From Hirudo medicinalis (lineage: Eukaryota > Annelida > Clitellata > Hirudinida > Hirudinidae), in assembly GCA_011800805.1 (NCBI GenBank), contig MPNW01000107.1:2912-66911 (forward strand): 64,000 nucleotides of DNA. Reading direction: 5' to 3'. Below the pieces are notes generated by a model. The model had not been told where the DNA came from. It was given only the letters and a program-made list of their open reading frames with translations, and ran no database searches. The position numbers were made by a program, and so were the translations under genes. Position 1 is the first letter of the stretch; each line of letters opens with the position of its first letter. This document shows, one piece after another, positions 1 to 10,902 of the stretch.

Positions 1-3000
1 CATAATAAAGATGTAGGCAATGTTACCGAATTTACGGTAACAGGGCTTAATCGGTTAAGTACTTATTATTACAGGCTTAGAAGCGGGTTTGTCTCTTCGT
101 TATATCCCAGCGATAATTCAAATACAATAGAGGTAAATACTACGGTGCCAACCGTTACGGCGCTTGGAGCCACAAACCTTACCGAAGGTTCGTTTACGGC
201 AAATTGGCAAGCGCCCGCAGGCACAGTAAATAAATATATTTTAGAAGTAGCCAGGGATAATGAGTTTATAAACTTAGTACCTCGTTACGAAAGGCTGGAG
301 GTGGAGGGCAATCAAACCTTTTGGGAGGTAACCGGTTTAAGCCCTAATGTTACTTATTATTACAGAGTTGAAACAGTGGTTGATGAGGTTATTAGCGCCG
401 CCGGCAATATCATAGATGTAAAAACGCCGGCTTTAACCGGCTTAGGAAACGCTTTAAATTTTGACGGGGATGATGATTTTGTTACCATATCGGGAGAAGG
501 GTTTACGCTTCCTGAAAGCGGGTGGACAGAAGAAATGTGGGTTTATTTGCCTTACAATACCAAAAATGATTTTCAAGGGTTGATAGGTGGTGATGAAATG
601 GATGATTGGTCGAAAAGAGGCCCTTTCCTTCAAATACTTGGAACATTTGATAGCGCCGCTAGTTTGTATGGAGGTTTTGGTTCAGGAGGCTATCGGGAAA
701 CTTATAAAGCTGAAAATACGCTCACCCTTGGCGCTTGGAACCACCTTGCCCAAACTTATGATGGAAGCAGATTAAAAGCTTACGTTAACGGGGCTTTGGT
801 AGCTGATGTTGATGCCCCTGAAAGGCCTAACGCCACCCCGATTAAGTATTTTGGGAATAATATTCCCGAAATTGCTTTATGTTTTAAGGGGTCTATGGAT
901 GAGCTTAGGTTTTGGAAAACCGCCCGTACTGAAACAGAAATCAAAAACAACTATAAAATTCCTGTTAACAAAAACCACCCTGATTTAATAGCTTATTACG
1001 ATTTTAACCAAGGGATAGCCGCCGGCAATAACAGCGCAATTGACATCCTTATTGATAACAAGGGCGCATACAACGGCACGCTTAATAACTTTACTAAAAC
1101 CGGCGCAAGATCTAATTTCGTGGGCGATTTAAAACTGCCGCCTCCTGTGGCCGCCGAAGCAACCGATATAACTGGCAGTTCGTTTACGGCTAAATGGGCA
1201 ATAGCCGCCGGCTCATCCCCAACTCCCAACAAATATTTTTTAGACGTATCAACCGATGCCACCTTTGCCGAGGGTACATTTGTGGAGAGCTGCCATAATA
1301 AAGATGTAGGCAATGTTACCGAATTTACAGTAACAGGGCTTAATCGGTTAAGTACTTATTATTACAGGCTTAGAAGCGAGTCTGTCTCTTGGTTATATCC
1401 CAGCGTTAATTCAAATACAATAAAGGTAAATACGGTGCCAACCGTTATTACAGCGCTTGAGGCCACAAATATTACCGAAGGTTCGTTTACGGCAAATTGG
1501 GAAAAATCGCTGGATCCGAAAGTAAATCGTTATATTTTAGAAGTAGCCAGAGATGATGAGTTTACAGACTTAGTGTCTCGTTACGAAAGGCTGGAGGTGG
1601 AGGGTGATAAAACCTCTTGGGAGGTAATCGGTTTAAGTCCTGATTTTACATATTATTACAGGCTTAGGGCTGTAGTTGACGGGCTCAGCACCGCCGCTGC
1701 TAATGTCATAGCGGTAAAAACGCAGGTTTTAACCGGCTTAGGAAACGCTTTAAACTTTACCAGAAAAGAAATTGTTGCCTTTCCTGCCGGTGGGATTTCT
1801 CTTTCTATGGTTAACGGGGGGTGGACGGAGGAAATGTGGTTATATATAAGCTCTACTAGCAGAGGTAGCGTGCTGTTAATCGGTGAGCTTGAAGTACATC
1901 CTGGCCCTTGTGGTTGTCTGAGCGTTTTTGATGAAATACCATCATTGTACACCGAGTATTCGGAGGACGAAAAAGGAGATTCTAAAATATATAATACAAG
2001 CAAAAAAGTGTTACAAATCGAAGCTTGGAACCACATTGCCCAAACTTATGACGGGACAGAGCTTAAAATATACATTAACGGCGTTTTTGTTCAGTCTTTA
2101 AACGTTCTCTCAACAACAAATGCTACTAAAATCTTTAAAACAGGAGCATGTGAAGGTAATATAGATGAGCTTAGGTTTTGGAACTACGCCCGTACTGAAA
2201 CAGAAATCAAAGACAACTATAAAATTCCGGTTGATCCCGCCTCGCATGGTTTAGTAGCTTATTACGATTTTAACCAAGGGGTAGCCGCCGGCGATAATAC
2301 TGCAATTAACACCCTTATTGATAACAAGGGCGCATACAACGGCATGCTTAATAACTTTACTAAAACCGGCGAAAAGTCTAATTTCGTGGGTACATTAAAA
2401 CTACTGCCTCCTGTGGCCGCCGAAGCAACCGATATAACCCGCAGTTCGTTTACGGCTAAATGGGCAATGGCCGTCGGTTCTTCGCCAACCCCTGATAAAT
2501 ATTTTTTAGACGTATCAACCGATGAAACCTTTGCCGAGGGTAAATTTGTATCGGGCTACCATAATAAAGAGGTAGGCAATGTTACCGAATTTAAGGTAAC
2601 AGGGCTTAATCTGGCAGATGGGGCTTATTATTACAGGCTTAGGGCAGGGTATGCCAAACCTTGGCTACATCTCAGCTCTAATTCAAATACAATAACGGTA
2701 AACACTGCCGAGCTGCCAACCGTTACGGCGCTTGCGGCCACAAACCCTACCGAAGGTTCGTTTACGGCAAACTGGAAAGAACCATTAGGCAAGAAGGCAG
2801 ATAATTATATTTTAAAAGTAGCCAGAGATGCCGCTTTTACAAACGTATTACCCGGTTATGCAAACCTTTTGGTGCCGGGTAATCAAACCTCTTGGGAGGT
2901 AACCGGTTTAAATCCTGATTTTACATATTATTACAAGGTTAAGGCAGTGGTTGGCGAGGTTACCGGCCCAGTTGGTAATATCATACAGGCAAAAACGCAG

Positions 3001-3422
3001 GTTTTAACCGGATTAGGAAATGCTTTAAACTTTACCGGAATTGGACTTGTTGTCATTTCTGATGAAGGACTTGCTTTCCCCAATAACCAGTGGACTGAAG
3101 AAATGTGGATAAAACTGCCTTCTACCACTCCGGGGGGCAACCCGTACAAAAGGCTTCTGGAAAATGAAAATCAAGAAGAATCCAACCACTTGCGAGGGCC
3201 CAGTATGTATGTTTTTGAGCATACCAAATTGCATGGCGGTTATGGCGATGGCGAAGATTGGAAAAATTATACAACAGAAGAGGTATTGCAACCCGGCGCT
3301 TGGAACCACGTTGCCCAAACTTTTGACGGTACTGACCTTAAAGTATACGTTAACGGGGTTATGGTAGGGTCTTTTAACCTTCCCGGAAAGTCAAATAACC
3401 ATAAAACTTTAATTGATAATAT
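1..3422 (+). CDS. T9SS-exported Fn3/LamG repeat adhesin, internal part (5' end outside window, broken at N)
   Basis: The frame is open from base 1, so the GTG at 145 is not a real start. The translation alternates fibronectin-III-like domains with concanavalin/LamG-like domains, recognisable by the recurring WTEEMW, AWNH(L/I/V)AQT(Y/F)DG, YVNG and DELRFW motifs. Each LamG is followed by an AYYDFNQG linker and a second Fn3 type containing the SSFTAKW and YYYRLR motifs. This architecture fits a large cell-surface or extracellular binding protein, possibly carbohydrate- or matrix-binding; that role is inferred from domain type only. The frame runs through the N at 3423 and stops at 3468, but everything after 3406 is assembly noise. 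The same protein continues in the next entry. Confidence 0.8.
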
Positions 3423-5440
3423 NGGTATTGCAACCCGGCGCTTGGAACCACGTTGCCCAAACTTTTGACGGTACTGACCTTAAAGTATACGTTAACGGGG
3501 TTATGGTAGGGTCTTTTAACCTTCCCGGAAAGTCAAATAACCATAAAATTAATTGTATAGGAAATTCACATGAGAGGGATGGTAAAGGTTTTTTTGGTGA
3601 TATAGATGAGCTTAGAATTTGGAAAACCGCTCGCACGGCCGAGCAAATTAAAGAGAGCTATAAAACTATTATTACCCCTAAAGACCATGCCGATTTACTG
3701 CTTTATTACGATTTTAACCAAGGGGTAGCCGGCGGCGATAACAGAGCGATTAAAACCCTTATTGATAATAAGGGCGCATACAACGGCACGTTTGAGGACT
3801 TTTCTAAAACCGATGCAGAGTCTAATTTCGTGGGCGATTTAAAACTACCGCCTCCTGTGCCCGCCGAAGCAACCGATATAACCGGCAGTTCGTTTACGGC
3901 TAAATGGGCAATAGCCGCTGGCTCATCCCCAACTCCCAACAAATATTTTTTAGACGTATCAACCGATGCAAACTTTGCCGTGGGTACATTTGTAGAGGGC
4001 TACCAAAATAAAGATGTAGGTAATGTTACCGAATTTACGGTAACAGGGCTTAATCGGTTAAGTACTTATTATTACAGGCTTAGGGCAGGGTATGCCGCTC
4101 CTTGGCTACACCCCAGCGTTAATTCAAATAAAATAAAGGTAAATATGGTGCCAACCGTTACGGCGCTTGAGGCCACAAATATTACCGAAGGTTCGTTTAC
4201 GGCAAACTGGGAAAACTCGAAAGACCCAAAAGACCCGAAAGCAGATAGTTATATTTTAGAAGTAGCCAGAGATGATAAGTTTACAAACTTACTACCCCGT
4301 TACAAAAGCCTGGAGCTGCAGAGAAATCAAACCTCTTGGGAGGTAATCGGTTTAAGTCCTGATTTTACATATTATTACAGGCTTAGGGCTGTAGTTAGCG
4401 GGCTTATCGGCGCAGCCGGTAAGGCCATAGCGGTAAAAACCCTTAAAATCAATTTAGGAAATGCTTTAAATTTTACCGGAAATGAAGCGCTTACCATTCC
4501 TAACGGCGGGATTTCTATTCCTGATAACCGGTGGACGGAGGAAATGTGGTTATACATACCTTCTGATTTTGATGGAGAAGAACATCACGAAGATCTTTTG
4601 GGAAATGTTCATCAAGATGAAAATTCAGATTTAGGCGGGCCAAATACCTATATTTGTTCTGCAAAGAGCTTGCACGTCTTTTATGGCGAAGGCAGAGAAT
4701 ATCACTCCAAAAATGTATTGCAACCCGGCGCTTGGAACCACATTGCCCAAACTTTTGATGGCACTAATATAAAAGTATACGTTAACGGCGTTTGGGTTGA
4801 AACTTTTGACCTTATAGGAAGATCAAATATTAATGAAATTAATTATATAGGAAATAACAAAGTCTTTCCTTCTTCCATTGGTTTCCAGGGTAATATAGAT
4901 GAGGTTAGGATTTGGAACTACGCCCGTAGTAAGGCTGAAATTAAAAACCACTATAAAACTCCTGTTGATCCCGCCTCGCCTGGTTTAATAGCTTATTACG
5001 ATTTTAACCAAGGCATGGCCGGTAGCGATAATACCGCCGTTAACACCCTTATTGATAACAAGGGGGCATACAACGCTACGCTTGAAGGCTTTGCTAAAAC
5101 CGGCGCAACGTCTAATTTGGTGGGCGATTTAAACTTAACGCCTCCTGTGGCCGCCGAGCCAAGCGCTGTAACTTACGATTCGTTTACGGCAGGCTGGGCA
5201 ATGGCCGCCGGCTCATCGCCAACCCCCGATAAATACTTTTTAGAGGTATCAACCGATGAAACCTTTGCCGATGAGAGTAAATTTGTATCAGGCTACCGCA
5301 ATAAAAATGTAGGCAATGTTACCGAATATGCGGTAACAGGGCTTAATCCGGGTACTGCTTATTATTACAGGCTTAGAGCCGGGTATGCCGCCCCTTGGTT
5401 ACACCCCAGCGTTAATTCAAATACAATAAAGGTAAAAACA
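145..5440 (+). repeat. Four tandem ~1.29-kb modules (Fn3-LamG-Fn3) in the adhesin
   Basis: Modules begin at the (P)TVTAL motif, at about 145, 1435, 2713 and 4148. Spacings are 1290, 1278 and 1435 nt; the last includes the 142-nt assembly artefact, giving a true 1293. Stretches such as SFTAKWA, NKYFLDVSTD, DNKGAYNG and GNVTEF.VTGLN are nearly identical between copies, also at DNA level, which suggests recent duplication or gene conversion. LamG cores are the most divergent parts, so binding specificity may vary from module to module. Confidence 0.85.
3282..3548. other. Contig join: identical 125-bp duplication around a single N
   Basis: Bases 3282-3406 and 3424-3548 are identical. Between them lies a 16-nt stretch and one N at 3423. 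The stretch after copy one resembles a low-quality read of the sequence after copy two. The offset of 142 nt is not a multiple of three and accounts exactly for the frame change in the adhesin. The simplest reading is two overlapping contigs joined without merging the overlap, favoured by the repetitive gene. A genuine tandem duplication is possible but less likely. Confidence 0.85.
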
Positions 5441-7093
5441 TTGCAAACCAATAATATTGCACTTGCTGCAACAGCCGTAAAAGTTTACGGAGACGCTCCT
5501 TATCAACTGGCGGTATCAAGTTCGGGTACCGGAGCTTATACTTATACGATTACGGAAGGCGATGCGGTTTCAATAAGTAATACCGGGCAGGTAACCGTTT
5601 TAAAAGCGGGTATCGCTACCCTTGCTGTTACCCAAGCGGCAGACGCTGTTTATGGTCATGGCGGCTCTGTTATTCAAACCATTACGGTTCAGCCCAAGGG
5701 CTTAACGGTTACCGCTACGGCGGCAGATAAAGAGTATGATGGCACCAATGCGGCTAGCGTAACCCTTTCGGTAAGCGGAACGGTTAACGGAGACGAGGTA
5801 TGGGCTACCGCCGAAAAAGCAACTTTTAATAACAAAGATGTAGGCGCTGGTAAACCCGTAACCGTAACCGAAATTACTCTTTCAGGAGCAAAAGCAGGCA
5901 ATTATGTGCTTGCTAATACTACGGCCACCTCTACGGCTGCTATTACCCCGACAGACTTAATTACGGCATTAACTCTTACCACAAATACCTTGTATGCCAA
6001 CAGCCCAACAGGCACATTAGCGGGTACATTAACCGTTTCTTCAACCGACCCGAAAGCCATATACACTTATTCGTTGGTTCCCGAAGCGGGTGATAATGGT
6101 AAGTTTACCATCAAAGGCGATAAGCTGTATACCAATGCCGTTTTTAATTATGCAGCTCAAAGTACCTTTACGGTAAGGATACAGGTTAGCTCCCAATCGG
6201 GGGGTATGCTTACAAAAGATTTCATTTTAACTGTTTTGTATGTAAACGAATCTCCAACATTAGATGCGATTCCTGATCAGTCAGTTTGCGCTACAACAGA
6301 TAATCACACTATCAACCTTAGCGGTATTACGCCCGGTTCGGAAGCTAATCAAACAACAACCTTGTCAATAGCCGGCAATAATAAGGATATGTTTAATGTT
6401 TTAAGTGTAACGCAGTTAAGCGGAGGCAAAGGAATAATAAACTACTCGTTAAAGGCAGGGGTTACCAGGTCTGCTGTAGTAACGGTAACAGTTAAGGATG
6501 ATGGAGGAACAGCCAATGGCGGAGCTGATACTTATAGCGTAAGTTTTACGGTTAATGTAAATCCGCTTCCTGTAATAAGTATTAGTACAGGTACGGGTAA
6601 ATTAAGGATAATCAGAGGGCGTACCATTGATTTAACGGCAAATGCTCCCGGGGCAATCGGTTATTCGTGGGCAAATGAAAAAGGAATTGTAAACGACCGG
6701 AACACGGCCAAGCTGACTGTTAAACCAACCGAGCATACTGTTTATACGGTAGGCGCTACCTCTGCCGCCGGATGTGTTGATGTTAAACAAATCACCATAG
6801 AAGTAGACGATGAATACAGCGATGTGGTTGCCAACAATATTATAACCCACAATGGCGATGGGGTTAACGATGTATGGGTTATTGAGAATATCGAACATTA
6901 TCCGAATGCTACCGTAAAAGTGTTTGACAGAGCCAGACGCTTGGTATTTAGCCAAAAAGGTTACAATAACAAATGGAACGGATACTTTAACGGCAAGCCA
7001 TTACAGCGAGGTACTTACTATTATGTGATAAATTTCGGTAAAGGTAAAAACCTAACAAGCAAAGGATATATCACCATTATCAACGAACAATAA
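3424..7093 (+). CDS. Same adhesin, C-terminal part with MBG/YDG-like, Ig-like and T9SS type B sorting domains
   Basis: This continues the repeat adhesin in a frame shifted by the duplicated 125 bp; collapsing the 142-nt offset puts both parts in one frame. Remaining LamG/Fn3 modules run to about 5440. Next come an MBG-like domain (about 5455-5700), a YDG-type domain (starting GLTVTATAADKEYDG, about 5700-5950), cadherin-like and Ig-like domains, and from about 6830 a gliding-type CHU_C domain with the HNGDGVND and FDR..R.VF motifs, ending KGYITIINEQ. That domain is the type B signal for export by the type IX secretion system. A PorP/SprF gene follows 13 nt downstream, the usual partner of type B substrates. 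Confidence 0.85.
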
Positions 7094-7106
7094 AAAACTA
7101 AATCAA

Positions 7107-7982
7107 ATGAAAAAGTTTTATATATTATCTGTATTACTTTGTTTGGGCATTGCAACAAGCATAAAAGCGCAAATAGACCCATTAGCGGCACAATATTTTA
7201 ACAATCGTTATTTGGGCAATCCGGCCATGGCGGGCGTTAATCAAGGTTATACTGTTAATGGGGCATACCGACAGTTATTTGAGAGTTTTCCCGGAGGCCC
7301 TGTATCCCAAAGTTTGAGTGCGGATTATGGTTTTGATAAGATAGGTTTGGGTGTAAATATCTTTAACGATAAGGCTGGTTTGTTAAGGCAAACGCGCGTT
7401 GTTGGTTCTTTTTCTTATCATTTGCCTTTGTCGAGAGACGGTAAGCGGTTAAGTTTTGGGATTTCATTAGGGATGCAGAGCCAACGCTTATCGCAAGGCG
7501 ATGTAATTGGCACAAGCGGCGATGTTTTGGTGGTTAATTATAATAGCAAGGCTGTTTATTTTGATGGAGACTTTGGAACGGCCTATAGCGATAATGGTTT
7601 GGTTTTACAGGTTTCAACTCCCAATCTTCGTAATTTGTTTAAGCGAGATTATGCCCTTCAGTCAGATGTTCCGCTGTTTTATGCAGCGGCGAGTTATAAA
7701 ATTAATTTAAATAAAAAGATTTTTTCATCGTGTGAACCTTTGATAGCTTATCGGAACTTTACCCAAATTAAAGGAATTATAGATGTTGGAGCTCAGTTTT
7801 ATTTGGCAAACGATCAGTTTTTTTTAATGGGATTGTACCATAATAATAGCAGTTCAACAATTGGTTTGGGGATGAACTATAAGGGGCATTATTTGATAAG
7901 CGGGATGTACACAACCGGTACTTCAAACTTATCGAGTTATTCAAACGGGNTAACAATTACGCAGATAAAACACATAAAATAG
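7107..7982 (+). CDS. PorP/SprF family type IX secretion system outer-membrane protein (C-terminus unreliable)
   Basis: An N-terminal signal peptide ending about KAQ is followed by the family hallmark QYFNNRYLGNPAMAG. The rest is a beta-strand-rich protein with alternating aromatic residues, as in outer-membrane barrels. PorP/SprF proteins work with the T9SS in anchoring or exporting type B substrates, and this gene directly follows such a substrate. The codon at 7949-7951 contains an N. After it the reading is TITQIKHIK, which lacks the strand-like C-terminal end expected of the family, so the true 3' end is probably missing at a contig join. Function is firm at family level; the exact substrate relation is inferred. 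Confidence 0.82.
   Translation: MKKFYILSVLLCLGIATSIKAQIDPLAAQYFNNRYLGNPAMAGVNQGYTVNGAYRQLFESFPGGPVSQSLSADYGFDKIGLGVNIFNDKAGLLRQTRVVGSFSYHLPLSRDGKRLSFGISLGMQSQRLSQGDVIGTSGDVLVVNYNSKAVYFDGDFGTAYSDNGLVLQVSTPNLRNLFKRDYALQSDVPLFYAAASYKINLNKKIFSSCEPLIAYRNFTQIKGIIDVGAQFYLANDQFFLMGLYHNNSSSTIGLGMNYKGHYLISGMYTTGTSNLSSYSNGXTITQIKHIK
7950..7950. other. Single N, probable second contig join
   Basis: One ambiguous base lies inside the last ten codons of the PorP/SprF gene. As with the N at 3423, it probably marks a scaffold join. If so, adjacency of the adhesin locus to the arginine operon depends on scaffolding. Confidence 0.6.
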
Positions 7983-8080
7983 AATTATGAAAATCACGAC
8001 TTTGGTTGAGCTGATTATATTTTTTTGACATCCGCAAACAAAAATCTGTATTTCAGCCCAAACTCAAAGGTGCTGCACTT

Positions 8081-8126
8081 AGGAATGGTTATCTATTTTA
8101 TTTAGGAATGGTTATCTATTTTATTA
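8081..8126. repeat. Tandem 23-bp direct repeat over the argH stop codon
   Basis: AGGAATGGTTATCTATTTTAT with two more bases occurs at 8081-8103 and again at 8104-8126, differing only in the last base. The second copy contains the argH stop codon (CTA on this strand). It may be a slippage duplication or an assembly effect near the N at 7950. No terminator is evident nearby. Confidence 0.8.
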
Positions 8127-9447
8127 AAGCCTCGATGGCTTGATTTACCTTGTTGAAACCAAACCGGCGAAGAGTGTTTTGCATCATGGCTACTATTTCA
8201 TCGTTCATTAAATTACCCATGCTGCCTTCGTGGGTGTGATTAATATTTGTTAAAGGCTTAAAGGTTCCGTTTTCAATCTGCGTGCTCACTTCTTTGTAAG
8301 CATCTCGGAAAGAAAGGCCTTTTAGGGTCAAATCGTTAACCGTTTCTACACTGAACAGATAATCATATCTGGCGTCTTTCAGAATATCCTCTTTAATGCG
8401 GATGTTTTGCAACATAAAGACGGTTATTTTTAAACACTCGTTTAACGAAACAATGGCAGGGAAAATAATTTCTTTAAGCAATTGTAAATCGCGATGATAA
8501 CCCGAAGGTAAATTGGTTGTCATCATGGCTATTTGATTGGGCAAAGCCTGAATATGGTTACAGTGCGAACGTACCAACTCAAACACATCAGGGTTTTTTT
8601 TATGCGGCATAATGCTGCTGCCGGTGGTTAGCTCGGCAGGGAAGCTGATAAATCCAAAATTTTGATTAACGTACAAACAAACATCCATTGCCATTTTGGC
8701 TAAAGTGGCGGCTACCGCACTCATCCCCTGCGCTAAAATTCGTTCGGTTTTACCCCGTCCCATTTGCGCATAAACTACGTTGTGGTTCATTTTCTCAAAC
8801 CCCAATAACTCAGTGGTCATCGTGCGGTTTAATGGAAACGAAGAGCCATAGCCAGCAGCCGAACCTAATGGATTTTTATTGGTGATTTTCCAAGCGGCCA
8901 AAAGTATTTCCATATCGTCTGCCAAACTTTCTGCATAGGCGCCAAACCACAACCCGAATGACGAAGGCATGGCAATTTGCAAATGGGTGTAGCCCGGTAA
9001 TAATTTATCTTTATGGGTGTTGCTTAACGTTATCAACTGATAAAAAAGCGTTTCGGTGTTTTTTACGATTTCTTCGATACAACTGCGGAAATACAGTTTT
9101 AAATCAACCAACACCTGATCGTTACGCGAACGGCCGCTATGGATTTTCTTGCCTGCCGAGCCAATACGTTGGGTTAGTAACCATTCTACCTGCGAATGTA
9201 CATCTTCTACATTATCTTCTATTTTAAATTTTCCGGCAATTATTTCCGCAAAAATATTTTTTAGTTCTTTTTGTATGGCCTGCAAATCTTCTTGGTTTAA
9301 TAAATTAACAGATTGCAGCATTTTGGTATGTGCCAAAGAAGCCAGTACATCAAACTTTGCCAATTGCAAGTCCATTTCCCGATCTTTACCTACGGTGAAG
9401 TTATCTACAAACTGATTAACGTTGATGTTTTTTTGCCAAATCTTCAT
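8116..9447 (-). CDS. argH: Argininosuccinate lyase
   Basis: This enzyme cleaves argininosuccinate to arginine and fumarate, the last step of arginine synthesis. The 443-aa protein shows family motifs: SRNDQ near residue 107, the catalytic-His motif GYTHLQ near 152, and the fumarase-superfamily signature GSSIMPHKKNP near 276 with the mobile-loop serine. Length is close to usual (about 440-460). It is the last gene of the minus-strand operon. The start at 9447 gives the conserved N-terminus (MKIWQKN). A 23-bp tandem repeat overlaps its stop. Confidence 0.95.
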   Translation of the reverse strand: MKIWQKNINVNQFVDNFTVGKDREMDLQLAKFDVLASLAHTKMLQSVNLLNQEDLQAIQKELKNIFAEIIAGKFKIEDNVEDVHSQVEWLLTQRIGSAGKKIHSGRSRNDQVLVDLKLYFRSCIEEIVKNTETLFYQLITLSNTHKDKLLPGYTHLQIAMPSSFGLWFGAYAESLADDMEILLAAWKITNKNPLGSAAGYGSSFPLNRTMTTELLGFEKMNHNVVYAQMGRGKTERILAQGMSAVAATLAKMAMDVCLYVNQNFGFISFPAELTTGSSIMPHKKNPDVFELVRSHCNHIQALPNQIAMMTTNLPSGYHRDLQLLKEIIFPAIVSLNECLKITVFMLQNIRIKEDILKDARYDYLFSVETVNDLTLKGLSFRDAYKEVSTQIENGTFKPLTNINHTHEGSMGNLMNDEIVAMMQNTLRRFGFNKVNQAIEALIK

Positions 9448-9780
9448 TTAAATTACAGATTAATAACCTAAGGTCGATATTTTTATATAATAAAATTTTT
9501 AAAATTGTTGTTTCCTTTACCTGTTTCCAAACAATGTGTATTCTGGTTCGGCGTTTTGATGAGAAGCGGGGAGAAATTGAATCAAAAAATTTCAATTTAG
9601 AGGGTTTACCCCGTCATTTTGCCAAACGGCTTTTAGCGCCGATATTTATTTTCAATTATTTTGTCAGGCACTGTTTTTCATCATTTTCACTTGTTTTATA
9701 CCCAAGCCCACGTCATCTTTTTTTATATCGTTTATCACCTACTTTGAGGCCTAAAAGCAATTCTGTTTTTATCGGAATAT
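9448..9780. other. 333-bp spacer in the arginine operon, no gene recognised
   Basis: The gap between argE and argH holds only short open frames. A 92-codon frame on the plus strand (9534-9812) has no recognisable motif and runs into argE. No tRNA or strong terminator was seen. It may be an eroded gene or hold an internal promoter. Confidence 0.5.
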
Positions 9781-10845
9781 TTATGACAGCACAACCGGTT
9801 TTAGTATATTAATATAGCCTTCAATACCTTCGGCCACTTCTCTTATGTAGATAAATTCATTTGCCATATGCGAACGTCCCGAAAACCCCGGCCCGCATTT
9901 AAGCGATGGGATGTTTAACAAAGCTTGATCTGAAGTGGTGGGCGAACCATAAGTAATTTTTCCCAAAGCAAGCCCCGCTTGCACAATGGGATGATTTTTA
10001 TCAATAGAGGATGGTTTTAACCGAATTGAACGAGGTTTGACCTCACAACTTACATTTCGCCTGATAATTTCAATCACTTCTTGGTTTGTATAAGCATCGG
10101 TTACCCGAACGTCTACGGTAAAAGAGCAACCGGCAGGGGTTACATTATGCTGCGAACCTGCGTTAATAATGGTTACGCTCATTTTTAAAGAACCGAAAAC
10201 TTCAGATATTTTTGGAAATTGATAGCTGCGAAACCACTCAATATCGGCAAGGGCTTTATAAATGGCGTTTTCGCCTTCTTCTCTGGCGGCATGCCCTGCC
10301 TTGCCCGTTACCGAACAATCTAACACCAGCAGGCCTCGCTCTGCAATAGCCAAATTCATTTCGGTAGGTTCGCCAACAATGGCAAACGCTAAGGTTCCCA
10401 AATCTGGCAATACCAATTCCAAGCCATCATTGCCCGATATTTCTTCCTCTGCAGTTGCAGCCAAACAAATGTTATAGGTAAGGTTTTTTTGAGGATAATA
10501 GAAAAGAAAAGCCCCAATTAACGACACTAAACATCCCCCCGCATCATTACTGCCCAAGCCAAACAACTTATCGCCTTCCATCTCGGCATCATAAGGATTA
10601 CGGCTATAACCTGAGTTTGGCTTTACGGTATCATGATGAGAATTTAATAAAATGGTTGGTTTAGATGCGTTAAAATATTTGTTATACGCCCATATATTAT
10701 TTTTTTTACGATGTATGGTAATTCCTCGCATCTTTAAAAATTGCCCAATTAAACCCGCTGTTTGTTCTTCTTGTTTACTGAAGGAGGGTGTGCGTATCAG
10801 TTTAATTAACAAATCAAGACATTCTTTTTTTATATTTTCAATCAT
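9781..10845 (-). CDS. argE: M20 deacylase of the arginine pathway (N-acyl-citrulline/ornithine deacylase)
   Basis: An M20-family zinc amidohydrolase of 354 aa. Metal and catalytic motifs are visible: HxD at H70/D72 (SHHDT), the SNDAGG aspartate near 101, EEE near 133-135, GEPTE near 158-162 and a C-terminal GRSH histidine. In operons with an ArgF'-type transcarbamylase the substrate is an N-acyl-citrulline rather than acetylornithine; given Val90 in the neighbouring ArgF', removal of succinyl from N-succinylcitrulline is the inferred reaction. It lies between proC and argH on the same strand. Confidence 0.85.
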   Translation of the reverse strand: MIENIKKECLDLLIKLIRTPSFSKQEEQTAGLIGQFLKMRGITIHRKKNNIWAYNKYFNASKPTILLNSHHDTVKPNSGYSRNPYDAEMEGDKLFGLGSNDAGGCLVSLIGAFLFYYPQKNLTYNICLAATAEEEISGNDGLELVLPDLGTLAFAIVGEPTEMNLAIAERGLLVLDCSVTGKAGHAAREEGENAIYKALADIEWFRSYQFPKISEVFGSLKMSVTIINAGSQHNVTPAGCSFTVDVRVTDAYTNQEVIEIIRRNVSCEVKPRSIRLKPSSIDKNHPIVQAGLALGKITYGSPTTSDQALLNIPSLKCGPGFSGRSHMANEFIYIREVAEGIEGYINILKPVVLS

Positions 10846-10902
10846 ATTTGTTTGCTAAAAACCGCATTCTTAAAATAAGAAAACAACCTTATATCCCGTA
10901 TT

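Noticed and set aside
996..1313. Antisense frames within the adhesin (also 1656-2036, 2931-3318, 3706-3942)
   Set aside because: They repeat with the module structure and simply mirror the repeated coding strand.
9534..9812. 92-codon plus-strand frame in the argE-argH spacer
   Set aside because: No recognisable motif, runs into argE on the opposite strand and has no ribosome binding site.
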